Assembly (NCBI GenBank): GCA_038501625.1
Contig: JAZAYU010000921.1
Coordinates: forward strand, 1 to 64,000
Reading direction: 5' to 3'
Source: Corbicula japonica
Lineage: Eukaryota > Mollusca > Bivalvia > Venerida > Cyrenidae
Length of the DNA stretch: 64,000 bases
A program made the position numbers and the translations under genes. Below are positions 50,294 through 60,808 of the stretch, one piece after another. The notes beneath the pieces are model-generated. The model was not told the DNA's origin, made no database searches, and saw nothing but the letters and a program-made list of their open reading frames with translations. The stretch's first letter is position 1; each line of letters opens with the position of its first letter.

Positions 50294-52270
50294 CTATCTT
50301 ATATGTTCAATAATACTAGCCTCAATATATTCCTTTCGAATTGAAGGGTCTTCATCTTTCGTTTCACCTTTACCGTAAATATATTTATACATAAATCTTG
50401 GTATGAAAGCTAAATCTCTCCTTTTCCTGTTAGATTCAACACAAATGTCTACGCAAGTTTCTACTATACAATCTAGTGTAAGCGTATGTTCGCCAGTAAA
50501 TCCGGAGTATCGAAAAAGTTTAAAATCCATGTACATCAAACCTTGCTTCATCTTTGTGGGATTGGGCAAATATGGAGTGATGGATTGTCCGTTTTGTATC
50601 ACTGGTGTATTGTCAAGACTACAGTCTATCACTCTCAAATCGAAGTTTTTCCTGTACATTGATTTAATTTTAATCAAAACACGAACATCATCTCCTACAA
50701 ACGCATTTGTGATTATATCGCTATGATTAGATGGATTCACAAACTCCATTGAAGGGACAGCATAGTCCGTCAAAGTTTGAACGTTTGTAATTGGAGCGTC
50801 AACATCAGTGATATTTCCCGTTTCGACAGTTATGTTATCTAAATTTTGAAAGCATATTAGGTTGAACGTTTGAGAATTTTCACCAGTCACTATAGGCCCT
50901 GTAACAAGGACAAAATTAAACTCAACGTCAAACAACAAATTGCATTCGGTTTTGTTAATGGAAACTGCAGGATTTTCGGAATTTAGAAAATATTGACAAC
51001 TGGTTCCTAGCAAAATGAGTTGCACTTGCGCACCTTGTGAAACGGGCATTGTCTTATCGCTAGTAACCACATTCAACTCTATAGTATCGGACAGGCAATT
51101 ATCCACAGATACATTGAATCGCACCGGGTTTAAAGCGTACGAATCGTATTTAGGAACTGTTTCTGAATTTGAAGATTCATACTTCAAAATAATGTAATTT
51201 TTGTAAAGTAAATCTACCGATGAAATTGAACTCATGTATGGTATAGAATCGTCTGTCCAATTTAAATCAATTGCTGGATTCTCCGGTAAACTATATAAAA
51301 ACATATAGCTAACCGTTGGGTATATTTCATCCAATGGAAAGATATAATTTATTCCAACGCCGTATAAAATACCTTTGTAAAATTCTCCAGAGTATAAATT
51401 GTGCGTACCTAAGTTTACAAGTTCTTCGTTCTGTAAAACGACACTTTGTTCAAAAGTTGAAACGTCGACAACAGATATCTCTTGCTCTGAAGAAGATTGT
51501 ATAGTACTTGTTGATATAGTAGTCTCTGTGGTGGTAGTTATCGTTTGTATTGGTTCTGTACATTGAACGTTAAAATAATACATGAGGGCTTCTGGCGATT
51601 CTGTTGGTCTCATTATGTACGAAAACATGTACGGATCTATTAAACATTCCGCGTTGTTAATGCGAACTGGATTTTCAGTTACTATTATATCGCTACATGG
51701 ACTCTCCAACAATTGTATCGAAGATGAAACATTCAGTAAAGGTTCAGCTCCAAGCAAATTTGAACGCAGTGTAATCTCTGTAGTAGTTTCATCGCAAGTA
51801 ACTAAATAAGGTGGCAATAATATTGCGTACAAATGAAACTCTTCATACGTATAAACGGGTTCACCGTTTACAATTTCGCCGGTTGTATATCTAGTGAACA
51901 TTATTTGTTTTGTTGAGAGATCTTCCGTTGACACATTATTTATGTACGGTTGTCCTAGAGAATCCCAATCTAACGATATAGGATCAACTATTAATATACC
52001 CTCTCCAAAAGTTGGATCGCCGTACACTATAAAATCAACAGGACCCGTTACATTTGGGTTTTTAAAATTGTATTCCAATCTATACCCAGCCCGTAAACCG
52101 CCTTTGTAATATTCTCCAACATATTTGTGAATATATCGCGTTGGACCAGTTTCAACCACAACAGTTTTGGGTTGAGAAACATCATAAGCGTGTAAAACAG
52201 TTAGCTGTTCAGCGACAGCAACGTTATACGTATATATCAATGTTGTGAAAAATACAGCTAAAGAACTCAT
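50294..52270 (-). CDS. Secreted or envelope glycoprotein with zona-pellucida-like modules, 658 residues
   Basis: The start is taken at ATG 52270. A signal peptide (about 1-20) is followed by two homologous units of about 220 residues. Each ends in a four-Cys module with matching spacing: C159, C192, C209, C237 and C392, C425, C443, C473. This is the four-Cys layout of a ZP-N domain. A C-terminal module follows with C550, an F-K-L-F-like stretch, C601, C606 and C610, then Arg-Lys-Arg-Arg (615-618), the usual order of a ZP-C domain and its furin site. No transmembrane helix follows the basic site. ZP proteins polymerise into extracellular filaments in animals. N-glycosylation sites are numerous. 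Homology is inferred from pattern, not from a search. Confidence 0.7.
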   Translation of the reverse strand: MSSLAVFFTTLIYTYNVAVAEQLTVLHAYDVSQPKTVVVETGPTRYIHKYVGEYYKGGLRAGYRLEYNFKNPNVTGPVDFIVYGDPTFGEGILIVDPISLDWDSLGQPYINNVSTEDLSTKQIMFTRYTTGEIVNGEPVYTYEEFHLYAILLPPYLVTCDETTTEITLRSNLLGAEPLLNVSSSIQLLESPCSDIIVTENPVRINNAECLIDPYMFSYIMRPTESPEALMYYFNVQCTEPIQTITTTTETTISTSTIQSSSEQEISVVDVSTFEQSVVLQNEELVNLGTHNLYSGEFYKGILYGVGINYIFPLDEIYPTVSYMFLYSLPENPAIDLNWTDDSIPYMSSISSVDLLYKNYIILKYESSNSETVPKYDSYALNPVRFNVSVDNCLSDTIELNVVTSDKTMPVSQGAQVQLILLGTSCQYFLNSENPAVSINKTECNLLFDVEFNFVLVTGPIVTGENSQTFNLICFQNLDNITVETGNITDVDAPITNVQTLTDYAVPSMEFVNPSNHSDIITNAFVGDDVRVLIKIKSMYRKNFDLRVIDCSLDNTPVIQNGQSITPYLPNPTKMKQGLMYMDFKLFRYSGFTGEHTLTLDCIVETCVDICVESNRKRRDLAFIPRFMYKYIYGKGETKDEDPSIRKEYIEASIIEHIR

Positions 52271-52312
52271 TTTTATCAATATGTGGTTTTTTGTAACAAC
52301 AATATAAATATT

Positions 52313-54199
52313 TTAAGTTCCTATAAAAGGTAAAGGTTGTATTTCCCCATCTAGAAAATCTCCTCCAGCATTAAATAATAAAAATGTGGGGATTGTTAAA
52401 AGTTTTTGAACAACGTTAGTTAAACACGAATTTTCAACATTTGTTGATATTATATTAAATGTGAGCAATCTACATATATTAACGAACTTAAACGATATAC
52501 GTTTTGACAATTCTATAGCTTCTTGTTTGTCTTGAAAATAATTAGAATTATGAAGTGTTTTTAAATCTTTAGTGATGTCTACCACCAATTCGTGTCTACC
52601 TATTACAGAACACATGTATAAAGTTACGGTTAACAGTCCTGGGAACTGCGCTAACAGATTTCCTTGTATTAAACGTAAATTATCAGAAACATTATTATTT
52701 TCACCGCAAAACTTATCACTCACGCCAACCGTTGCATTAAAAACTGGCGGTTGTAGCTCGCCTGTTTCATACTGATTATCACGTAGTTCATTCCAGTTCT
52801 CCAATTTACGTTTCATATTTTTTAATACTAAATTGTAAAATCGAGAATCAACTTTCTCAGAGATTACAGCTACGACTCTAAACAACCAAAACTCTGAGTA
52901 TATAGCTGGTAAAATATCATCGTGACATTTATTATGAACTGTTAAGACATTCATGGGTTGACTATAATCAAATTGCTTATTTGGATTTAGGATTTTAAAT
53001 ATTCGGTGAATAGGTTTGATTAAATCAAAATCTATTTCTATTAAATCCTGTAGTAAAACTATATCACCAGTGAAGCCAGCATCGATATGAAATTGCATAC
53101 GATTAACTTCACGTGTCCATGTTAAAAAACTGTCAAATGATAAATTTCTATACACCATTCCCAATCTTAATATAATCGCTAAGGAATTATACTCAGTTTT
53201 CGTAGATATGTTATTTAACGAACCAGCAAAAGCATTGGCCGTTTTTATACATTCGAAGCAAAAAGGTGTAAAGTTTGTGTAATTATCAATTACACTACCA
53301 TAAACATTGTTGAAAAAGGAATACATGTTACTAGCTAAACGGGTTAATGCTTGCGACGCTTCGATTTTACGAACATTGTCTTCATTATAGGTTACAGTGT
53401 ACATATTTCGAAGATAGCCGCTTTGTCTGTTTAACAAAATTTTAGAAGGTTTGAATGGTGGTTTCATGTTGAAAAATGTCTTTTGGAATGTAGTTTTAAC
53501 AAAACTATTTTCAAAGTTTTGTGTTATGGACCATCTCGTTAATTCGCTCATTTGTATGCTTATATATTTTTCTAAGGGCATTTTATATTTTGAATACAAT
53601 TCGACCACTTGTCTAGGATCATCTCGATATTTTTTACATTTTAAAAAATCATTATACATTTGTTTTCTATACAATTTAAATTGAGATTCTCTCTTTCGTT
53701 TTAACGCTAAACAAGTAACTTTTAGTTCTTCGTTTTCCTCTGGTTCAAAACAAGGGATTTTAACGCTCTTTTTATTGTATTTAGGTTTAGTTTTAACTGA
53801 CAAAGAAGGGTTGAAAAAATTTAAACGTTTTCTATATCGATCATCAATTAACCGTTTTATTTTTTCAATGTGATGAAACGGTCTTTTGATTTGCTCTCCA
53901 TTATTTTCAGAATTTTCTTCTTTTTGTATATTTCTTTTGATAATGTTAAGAATAACATCGTCATTTTCATCATTTAACGGATTAGTATCAATTTCTTCTC
54001 CGTTTGAAAGAATTGTAGATAATGGAACATTAGTTTCATCCTTAGGAGGTGGTGGAATGATAATAATATCATTATTATTATTATTTCTGCTAGGAACTTT
54101 ATGAGGGCAGTTTTCTGTTATCAATTTAACGATATATTGTTGAAAATTATTATGAGCTGAATACAGTTGAGCGCCTTGATTAAAATTAAGATAAACCAT
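52313..54199 (-). CDS. Hypothetical structural-size protein, 628 residues
   Basis: Complete from ATG 54199. The N-terminal 170 residues are polar with an Asn/Ile/Pro run and basic clusters. The remainder is globular and helix-rich with scattered Cys and no membrane span. It is divergent from the helicase gene with about 210 bases between. In herpes simplex the helicase and portal genes are also divergent neighbours and the portal is of similar length, so a portal role is possible; synteny is not expected to hold across families, and I see no portal motif. Confidence 0.75.
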   Translation of the reverse strand: MVYLNFNQGAQLYSAHNNFQQYIVKLITENCPHKVPSRNNNNNDIIIIPPPPKDETNVPLSTILSNGEEIDTNPLNDENDDVILNIIKRNIQKEENSENNGEQIKRPFHHIEKIKRLIDDRYRKRLNFFNPSLSVKTKPKYNKKSVKIPCFEPEENEELKVTCLALKRKRESQFKLYRKQMYNDFLKCKKYRDDPRQVVELYSKYKMPLEKYISIQMSELTRWSITQNFENSFVKTTFQKTFFNMKPPFKPSKILLNRQSGYLRNMYTVTYNEDNVRKIEASQALTRLASNMYSFFNNVYGSVIDNYTNFTPFCFECIKTANAFAGSLNNISTKTEYNSLAIILRLGMVYRNLSFDSFLTWTREVNRMQFHIDAGFTGDIVLLQDLIEIDFDLIKPIHRIFKILNPNKQFDYSQPMNVLTVHNKCHDDILPAIYSEFWLFRVVAVISEKVDSRFYNLVLKNMKRKLENWNELRDNQYETGELQPPVFNATVGVSDKFCGENNNVSDNLRLIQGNLLAQFPGLLTVTLYMCSVIGRHELVVDITKDLKTLHNSNYFQDKQEAIELSKRISFKFVNICRLLTFNIISTNVENSCLTNVVQKLLTIPTFLLFNAGGDFLDGEIQPLPFIGT

Positions 54200-54409
54200 G
54201 GTTGTTTTAATATATGTTGTTGTATTTTCTTACATTACAATCATATTAACATTATTGAAAGTTAAATAGTTTAATGTGGTAGTAAGGTCATTTTGTGTGA
54301 AGGTATAAATCATACTTATTTTAAACATGTTCATGGGTAATATCTTAACAATATTCATTTGTTTAAAAAAATCAAACAAAAAATACCAACTAAAATTTTC
54401 ATTTTCAAT

Positions 54410-57400
54410 ATGAATAAAAGAAAGCTTGAAAAGTTTTTAAAATTTGATTTTAATAATGATCGAAATAAAAAGGTTAAAACGAATAATTCTGGTAACAAAG
54501 CTATATTTCAAAAAGGAATCATTGATGCTCAAAAATTTATGAATACAATATACACAGTGGAAGATCAGTTGTGGATTAAATGGCATTACATTCCATTTGT
54601 TACAAAATGTATAAAATTAGAAATAACTGAAAGAACTGAATTTTCATCAAAGCCTGTTGATCGTTTTTCACACGAAATGTTAACGAAATATGGTTTACCT
54701 TTTCGCGTTGTGACAATTACTGGTAATGGAGGTACTGGCAAATCTTTTAGTAGTATAGCGATAGCTAACGCAACTCCCAAGTCAGTTTTTATGGCATCAA
54801 CTCAAGTTGGAGGAACAGTTTTAACAAACTATCTTAAACGAAATTCTTTTAACATACGTAGAAAAAGTCATTTAACTGTATATCAATATCTGAATATAAC
54901 AGTTGATGAATACTACGAGATGGTAAAATGTGTTTTCGGTGAACACAATAACTATCCGGATGAAATTTATGAGTATGAAAATGAGGATATAAAAGATTTT
55001 TTTATCGCAACTATTCGCAACTGGAAAATAATTTGCAATAGATTGGCAAACAAGTGTATGGGGTTAGGTGATGTGAAAAGTAACAAACCAAAATGGATAT
55101 CTCCGGAGGTTTATCAAGCTAAACGGGATAGTTTACCTAAACCAAACCCATGGTGTAAAGACTCCTTAAACGCCAGAACTATAGACGCTCTTCTAGCAAG
55201 CGGTGTATCACCAAGTAATATTCCGGAACCGCTAATGTATAAGAATTTTATAATAGATGAAGCCGTCCGAGAAAACTCATTTTTCTTTTGGTTTATAGTT
55301 GTTTTCCGGTATTTCGTTCATCAAATGTACGAAAGTAGCGATATAGATGACATACCAATTATCACTTTATTGGGTTCAGTCACACAATCCAAAATTTACA
55401 ACTCTTTCGATCACGATCAAAAAATGACGACTGTGTTAAATCATGATATGATTTCTGTAACAACTACGAAAATGTTCGACCCTCTTACTACAGATTACAT
55501 TTTGAGAAGGTATAAGATCTATAACAGACGCATGGGAGAGAGTGATAATCCTAAACTGAGCGCTTTGGTTGGAGAGTTTAATATAAAGTTGGAAAACAAC
55601 GACGAGGAAGAAGCGAAGGCTTTATTACCAGAACTGAAACAGTTATCGCATTGTTCCTACGAAGATTTTTTCTTTCTTGATAAAGAAGAAACAGATAAAG
55701 CGGACAAGACGGGCGAAAATTTAGATTGTAAAAAAAGAGAACGACCATCGAATTTCTTGCGAATATGCCCAAAACACACAGATAACATGTCAGTTATTAG
55801 AAATTTTAGAAAAATGGCTCAATGCGAGGAAAAGGAAATTACAGAACACGTGTACGCTTTAAGTTTAAGTACAAACCCTTATGAAATTTATGATGCAAAT
55901 ACGAAAATCACTCCAGCATTTAATGATGAAATTTACATCACTTCAAAATGGCAGAAAGAATCCGAGTTGATCGCAAAGAAAGTTCCAATTGGGATTTATT
56001 ATAAATTTGGGATTTCAGCGCCTGAAAAACCCACAGAAAGAGTTCCAGTTGATAGATACTCAGCTAAAAGAATAATATATCCAAACATGATGTATTTAAC
56101 AACGCACGCTTGTCGTTGTTCTCTGGTTAAATTATATGGACCGTTAAATGAGTTTCTTAAAGACTTAGAATCTATATTTGTAATGGCCGATTCAAACGTT
56201 AATTTTTTATGTGTAGCTACTTTCGCGATGATTGCAACGTTGGTTGAATTTTTGAGCCTGCAGTCGGATATTTCTTTAACCGATATCATCGCTGAAGTGA
56301 CAAAAGAAAACTTAGCTAAAGCGGAAAATGAAAATAAAGAAACACGCTCGCCTATCCAAATTGATAATGCGATTAATAATAAACAGAAAGATTTTTCCGT
56401 TGACGGGATTTGTTATTATGCAATTTTGAAAAATTTAATAGTTATTAGAAATGAACTCAACGAAATAAAATTTATGTGCCTTAAACAATCCAGAGAGGAA
56501 CCCGTTTCTCCTGTAACCGTGTCAACGTTGAAAAATTTATATATGAAATGTACAGAGTATTCAAACATGTTTAAAAATAATAATTTATTCATACAATATG
56601 ATGTTAAACAATACGGGTATGTTTTTGTCAACGTTGCCAAATCAACTATGTTGTTATTGAAAGGAGTCAACGATAACGGGAATTATTTGTCGTTTCAATA
56701 TGGACATTCTGTGTTCATATCCATGCATATGTCTCTATACAGAATCAACACCGATATTAGAAAATATCCTTGCTCTCAGTTGATTTATAATTCAAAAAAT
56801 ACCAACCGGTTGTTCAAACAGAGAGGAAAAATTTATAAAGAACATAAATCCAAAACAAAAGGGTCCATTCAAAATATCGAAATTGACGATGAGTTTGATA
56901 TGGACGATGATACTTTGTCAAATCGGGAACTTTATGATACGGCAACGAATCAAATGACGTTATCGGATATTTATGATGAGATGATGGAAGGAAGCTTTGA
57001 TGAGGAATCGAACTGTTCGAGTTATTCCCAGTCCAGCGGAAAATCATCAACTTCATCCTCACAAAGGGAACTTGAGTTTCAGTTTAATGATAATAAACCT
57101 TTCACTGTGGTTGAAATTTTCCCAATAAAAACTGCTTTAACTAGTACAGTCGCAGCTTTACAGGGAGCTGAATTAAGAACTACTCATTGTCTGTTTATAG
57201 ACAAAAAAACAGACGCTCATTCCCTTATAGTAGGAACGAGTAGAGCGACTAATGTTGAAGATTTATTATTCTGTATTAAAGGATCAGTAGACGAAATAGA
57301 AATAGCCAGTATGGATCCTAAAAAGATATTTGAATGTAAAAAGATACTTTCTCAAATAGCTGGCGGATTGCTTGAACAACCGTTATACCAATATTTATAA
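54410..57400 (+). CDS. Herpesvirus-type DNA helicase (UL5-like), 996 residues
   Basis: The start is taken at ATG 54410; a TTG 17 codons upstream opens the frame. Walker A is G105-N-G-G-T-G-K111-S, followed by a Ser/Thr-rich motif Ia. Walker B is I-I-D283-E284-A. Near the C-terminus are a Gln-Gly element (A-L-Q-G-A-E) and V-G-T-S-R-A-T, matching motifs V and VI of superfamily 1 helicases of the UL5 type, after a long insertion with an acidic Ser-rich stretch. The enzyme unwinds DNA at the replication fork in the helicase-primase complex. Its 3' neighbour starts two bases after its stop, so the two are probably co-transcribed. Confidence 0.85.
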   Translation: MNKRKLEKFLKFDFNNDRNKKVKTNNSGNKAIFQKGIIDAQKFMNTIYTVEDQLWIKWHYIPFVTKCIKLEITERTEFSSKPVDRFSHEMLTKYGLPFRVVTITGNGGTGKSFSSIAIANATPKSVFMASTQVGGTVLTNYLKRNSFNIRRKSHLTVYQYLNITVDEYYEMVKCVFGEHNNYPDEIYEYENEDIKDFFIATIRNWKIICNRLANKCMGLGDVKSNKPKWISPEVYQAKRDSLPKPNPWCKDSLNARTIDALLASGVSPSNIPEPLMYKNFIIDEAVRENSFFFWFIVVFRYFVHQMYESSDIDDIPIITLLGSVTQSKIYNSFDHDQKMTTVLNHDMISVTTTKMFDPLTTDYILRRYKIYNRRMGESDNPKLSALVGEFNIKLENNDEEEAKALLPELKQLSHCSYEDFFFLDKEETDKADKTGENLDCKKRERPSNFLRICPKHTDNMSVIRNFRKMAQCEEKEITEHVYALSLSTNPYEIYDANTKITPAFNDEIYITSKWQKESELIAKKVPIGIYYKFGISAPEKPTERVPVDRYSAKRIIYPNMMYLTTHACRCSLVKLYGPLNEFLKDLESIFVMADSNVNFLCVATFAMIATLVEFLSLQSDISLTDIIAEVTKENLAKAENENKETRSPIQIDNAINNKQKDFSVDGICYYAILKNLIVIRNELNEIKFMCLKQSREEPVSPVTVSTLKNLYMKCTEYSNMFKNNNLFIQYDVKQYGYVFVNVAKSTMLLLKGVNDNGNYLSFQYGHSVFISMHMSLYRINTDIRKYPCSQLIYNSKNTNRLFKQRGKIYKEHKSKTKGSIQNIEIDDEFDMDDDTLSNRELYDTATNQMTLSDIYDEMMEGSFDEESNCSSYSQSSGKSSTSSSQRELEFQFNDNKPFTVVEIFPIKTALTSTVAALQGAELRTTHCLFIDKKTDAHSLIVGTSRATNVEDLLFCIKGSVDEIEIASMDPKKIFECKKILSQIAGGLLEQPLYQYL

Positions 57401-57402
57401 AA

Positions 57403-59460
57403 ATGAAGATCTTCGCTTTAAGTGTGAAAGGATATGGTGTTAAATTGTGTGATCATAAAAAATGTTCACCAGATACTTGCAGTAATCTCCAAAATAGCGA
57501 ATATTTTGTAGAAGAACATTGGTTAAATGAATTGGCGAATAAATCCAAAGGAACTGCTATCGTTTTGAATCATCAAAACGATCATGTTATAGGAAAAGTC
57601 ACTTTGGCTGAACATCACCCTCTTCTAGGTTTATATATTGAAGGTTATATTGATGATTATGACTTTTTAACTAGCATTTATAACGCTTTTAATCAATATT
57701 TAACTAAACGAAAGGGAGTTTCGTTTTTAACATATTTAAAAGGTTTATTCCCTGCGTTTAGCCTTAGTAGTAGAAATGATGAATTTGATCATATTAGTAT
57801 AGTTATCACACCCGGTCGTAAAGGAACAAATGTATCATACGAGAATTTAATAACAAAACCACTTCAATCTCGTGAAACGAATAAAGATATTTGCAATCAT
57901 ATATTAGGTTATATTTCTGTGTATTTACCAGAAATTGACAGGAAAAACTATTTAAGTAACGCACAAAAAACTAGTTTACAACCCAAAGATATTTGTTTTC
58001 TTCAAGCTAGTAGAAAACCGATAAAAATGGAAAACATGGCAGATCATAATGAAACTACATCCGCTATGAATTCTAGTGACAATAATGTGGGTGTTGTTGG
58101 CCAGGAAGAACGCGAATGTTCTGATAATAATCAATTACAGCAAAACCAAAATGAATACATGTATCAAACAGTTTCACAGAATTCACAACCCAACACAACA
58201 CAGTCATCTGCGGAACAAAACAATCGCGATGTTGATATGTTTTCCGCGCAAGTAAAAGATAGATATTCCGAACCGACAAACCAAATGCAAGTTTCCAATT
58301 CGAACGATAACCGTGCGAATGCACCACAACCAACCATTTCTTCACATCAACAACAACCGAACAATATATTTGTTCAACACAATGAAAATAAGGATCTTGT
58401 AACAAAAAATGATGAATTATTTAAAACTGAGTTTGCTAAAGTTAGAGACTTTGTCAACAAATATCAAGATATGATAAACAAATCTGCCACCGGACACGAA
58501 ACAGTTGGAGAACCCGGTTTAACTAAACAAGTGTATGAAAGAATGTCAGAGAATGTTCGTAACGAGGAAACAAACGTTAAAGGATTGCATTCTGAACAAG
58601 ACGGACAGTATCACAATTATCACCAACAGAGTAATTCGATGCGGAATGAAACGAACGGAGGAAACAGTTCGCTAAACATACAAAATAAAAGAAAATTTGA
58701 TGATATTCGAGAAGATGAACGGAATATCAAAGTAACCCGGTTTGATCAGAACGAACATTCCCAAAATTCTAGTCATCAACGACAACAACTAAACGATCTT
58801 CCACGAACAGAAGATCCTACACTACAAGCTATTCAAGCTTTATCTGGACAATTGGCTAATTTTATGGAACAAACCAAGTCTTATAATAATAATAATAATA
58901 ATAATAATCAAATGAACATGACAAACAAACCATATCATCAGCAACAAGAGATACAAGTGGCAAGAGCGCAACAACAACCAATTCAACGCCAAATGCAATT
59001 AACGAATGCTCCCGTTTTCATGGAAGGTAATGCTTCGCCGGCCAATATAAGACAGGTAACACAACGGGAGCAGTATGTTGAACAACCTAGAAGCCATCAA
59101 ATGTTTTCGCAACAACAACCTTACCAATATCAAAATTTGAAACCGGTTAATAGTTATAATAATAGATATACGAAACAACAATTTAACAGTGGCTATTCTC
59201 CGATGAACAATCAAAGAGGATATGGACAACAAGGCGATATTTCTGGATATCCGACCGGTGAAAACAAGTTAAAATTTGAGAACAAATTTCTAAATAATCA
59301 AATGCCCAACGGATTGTCACAAAATATAAATGAGCCAAAAATGATTCAAGCTAGCAGAGATCCTCAACTGGTTATGGATCCCCAAACAAGTCGAGTATCT
59401 TATTCGAAAACGTTAGTCAATTTAATATTAAACGATGTGGAAAAGGAACTAATGAATTGA
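57403..59460 (+). CDS. Capsid maturation protease and scaffold protein, 685 residues
   Basis: Residues 1-202 form an assemblin-like domain. H57 lies in L-N-H followed by a V-x-G-x-V-like strand, a Ser lies in F-S120-L-S-S123, and H130 precedes a beta-strand and G-R-K-G-T, the Ser-His-His order of herpesvirus protease S21. A release-type site F-L-Q-A202|S203 and a maturation-type site M-I-Q-A650|S651 share the same Q-A|S-R context. They mark off the enzyme, a Gln/Asn-rich scaffold, and a 35-residue tail that in the family binds the major capsid protein. A run of Asn codons (about 58884-58908) lies in the scaffold. M209, just past the release site, could start a separate scaffold-only product. 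Confidence 0.85.
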   Translation: MKIFALSVKGYGVKLCDHKKCSPDTCSNLQNSEYFVEEHWLNELANKSKGTAIVLNHQNDHVIGKVTLAEHHPLLGLYIEGYIDDYDFLTSIYNAFNQYLTKRKGVSFLTYLKGLFPAFSLSSRNDEFDHISIVITPGRKGTNVSYENLITKPLQSRETNKDICNHILGYISVYLPEIDRKNYLSNAQKTSLQPKDICFLQASRKPIKMENMADHNETTSAMNSSDNNVGVVGQEERECSDNNQLQQNQNEYMYQTVSQNSQPNTTQSSAEQNNRDVDMFSAQVKDRYSEPTNQMQVSNSNDNRANAPQPTISSHQQQPNNIFVQHNENKDLVTKNDELFKTEFAKVRDFVNKYQDMINKSATGHETVGEPGLTKQVYERMSENVRNEETNVKGLHSEQDGQYHNYHQQSNSMRNETNGGNSSLNIQNKRKFDDIREDERNIKVTRFDQNEHSQNSSHQRQQLNDLPRTEDPTLQAIQALSGQLANFMEQTKSYNNNNNNNNQMNMTNKPYHQQQEIQVARAQQQPIQRQMQLTNAPVFMEGNASPANIRQVTQREQYVEQPRSHQMFSQQQPYQYQNLKPVNSYNNRYTKQQFNSGYSPMNNQRGYGQQGDISGYPTGENKLKFENKFLNNQMPNGLSQNINEPKMIQASRDPQLVMDPQTSRVSYSKTLVNLILNDVEKELMN

Positions 59461-59558
59461 TCTGGGTATATATAATCAATATATTTTTGTAGTCGTTTAT
59501 ATTTGATTCTTTTGTTATTTTGGTATGAACTCAATTTGTAAAAATTGTAAAGAATAAA

Positions 59559-60242
59559 ATGTCTAGTAAACCAAACATAATAAAATCATTCCCAACTACT
59601 GAAAATTCCATTTTGTTTTTAAACTTTGAAGATGAGTTTTGTTTACAACGCATTAAACGGATTAAAAAATTTTCCAAGTTTATGGAGGAATCTTCTTGTA
59701 TAACAAAACATCCATCACAAAATGGAGAAGAGGTTTCTAGCATTTTAAATGAATTCTATGCTACAAAAAATAATACGAGCTGTATTCTTCGAGTTAGGAA
59801 TCTACGTTTATCTAATGGATATTTTAGAAATTTCACGTACGAAGAATTTCCTAGAGATGGAAGTTCCAACATAGTTAGATATGGAACAGATTTGTTCAAC
59901 CACTATATACATTCCATCTCAAACCCCAAAAAAGATGATATTGATTTGAAAATATTAAGTGTTAGTTATTATTATTATAACAACACCTCAATTTTCATAA
60001 AAATTAAAACGCCGTTAACTTCACAGGAATTTTTACATTTAAGAGCAAGAGCAATTCGTCATATAGTGTGTTTTGTACTTCCTTTAATGAATTTTATACC
60101 AAAAACCAAAACATTCTCTAATCCATACGGCGAACTGAACAAAATAGTTACATTAGAGCATATAAAAACATCTAATGAAGAAGAAGATGGTGTTCAATTC
60201 ATATACACTCATAAGTTTTGCATCGCATTATATCGAGGTTGA
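59559..60242 (+). CDS. Hypothetical protein, 227 residues
   Basis: Starts at ATG 59559 about 100 bases after the protease gene. It is a mixed alpha/beta soluble protein, rich in Phe, Tyr and Ser, with no signal peptide, cysteine motif or membrane span. I do not recognise it. It may belong to the same rightward transcription block. Confidence 0.7.
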   Translation: MSSKPNIIKSFPTTENSILFLNFEDEFCLQRIKRIKKFSKFMEESSCITKHPSQNGEEVSSILNEFYATKNNTSCILRVRNLRLSNGYFRNFTYEEFPRDGSSNIVRYGTDLFNHYIHSISNPKKDDIDLKILSVSYYYYNNTSIFIKIKTPLTSQEFLHLRARAIRHIVCFVLPLMNFIPKTKTFSNPYGELNKIVTLEHIKTSNEEEDGVQFIYTHKFCIALYRG

Positions 60243-60288
60243 AAGAGACAGTTTGTGTAAGTGACATTCCATTTGTGATACGTTCAAA

Positions 60289-60753
60289 ATGAGAATATTT
60301 GTATTTTTCATTTTATGGTGTAAACTAAATAACGTGATAAACGTTTCTAGAGAAGAATTATTTCAAAAATCTATCGAATGTTGTTACCCAAATATAAACG
60401 ATTTAAGAGATAAAACCATTGAAGCTTATATATATAAAGAAGATAAAGGGTTTTTGAAGGAAGACGGTCGAAATTCATTTTGGGTTGGTTCCAACTTATT
60501 AAAAGAGCCAACAATCCATGTAATATCATGCACTAAAAGCTTAACTTGCACTGTTCATACACGATCCTTAACGGAAAATAAAATTTTGTTTCTACATTCA
60601 ACCTTTGATGATATAAAATATTTGAGTTTTACTAGCAATAATATCATAAAATTTTATCCGCGGTATAAAACTTTGTTTTTTTTCGATAAAGCTTCTAGAA
60701 AGTATTTATTTTATACCCGCATAATCGTTGTGAATAAAATTAGAAGTTGTTGA
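60289..60753 (+). CDS. Small secreted protein, 154 residues
   Basis: The N-terminus has a short hydrophobic signal-like segment (residues 2-11), and the rest is a compact basic domain with four Cys that could form disulphides. No membrane anchor follows. It is the first of four consecutive rightward genes for secretory or membrane proteins. Family not recognised. Confidence 0.65.
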   Translation: MRIFVFFILWCKLNNVINVSREELFQKSIECCYPNINDLRDKTIEAYIYKEDKGFLKEDGRNSFWVGSNLLKEPTIHVISCTKSLTCTVHTRSLTENKILFLHSTFDDIKYLSFTSNNIIKFYPRYKTLFFFDKASRKYLFYTRIIVVNKIRSC

Positions 60754-60808
60754 TAGTTCTTTTTAGACTGGTGAAAACTAAACGACAAAAACGAACAAAC
60801 GGTAAAAA

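Noticed and set aside
58884..58908. Asn-codon run (AAT repeats) as a mobile or regulatory repeat
   Set aside because: It is in frame within the scaffold region of the protease gene and is explained by low-complexity protein sequence.
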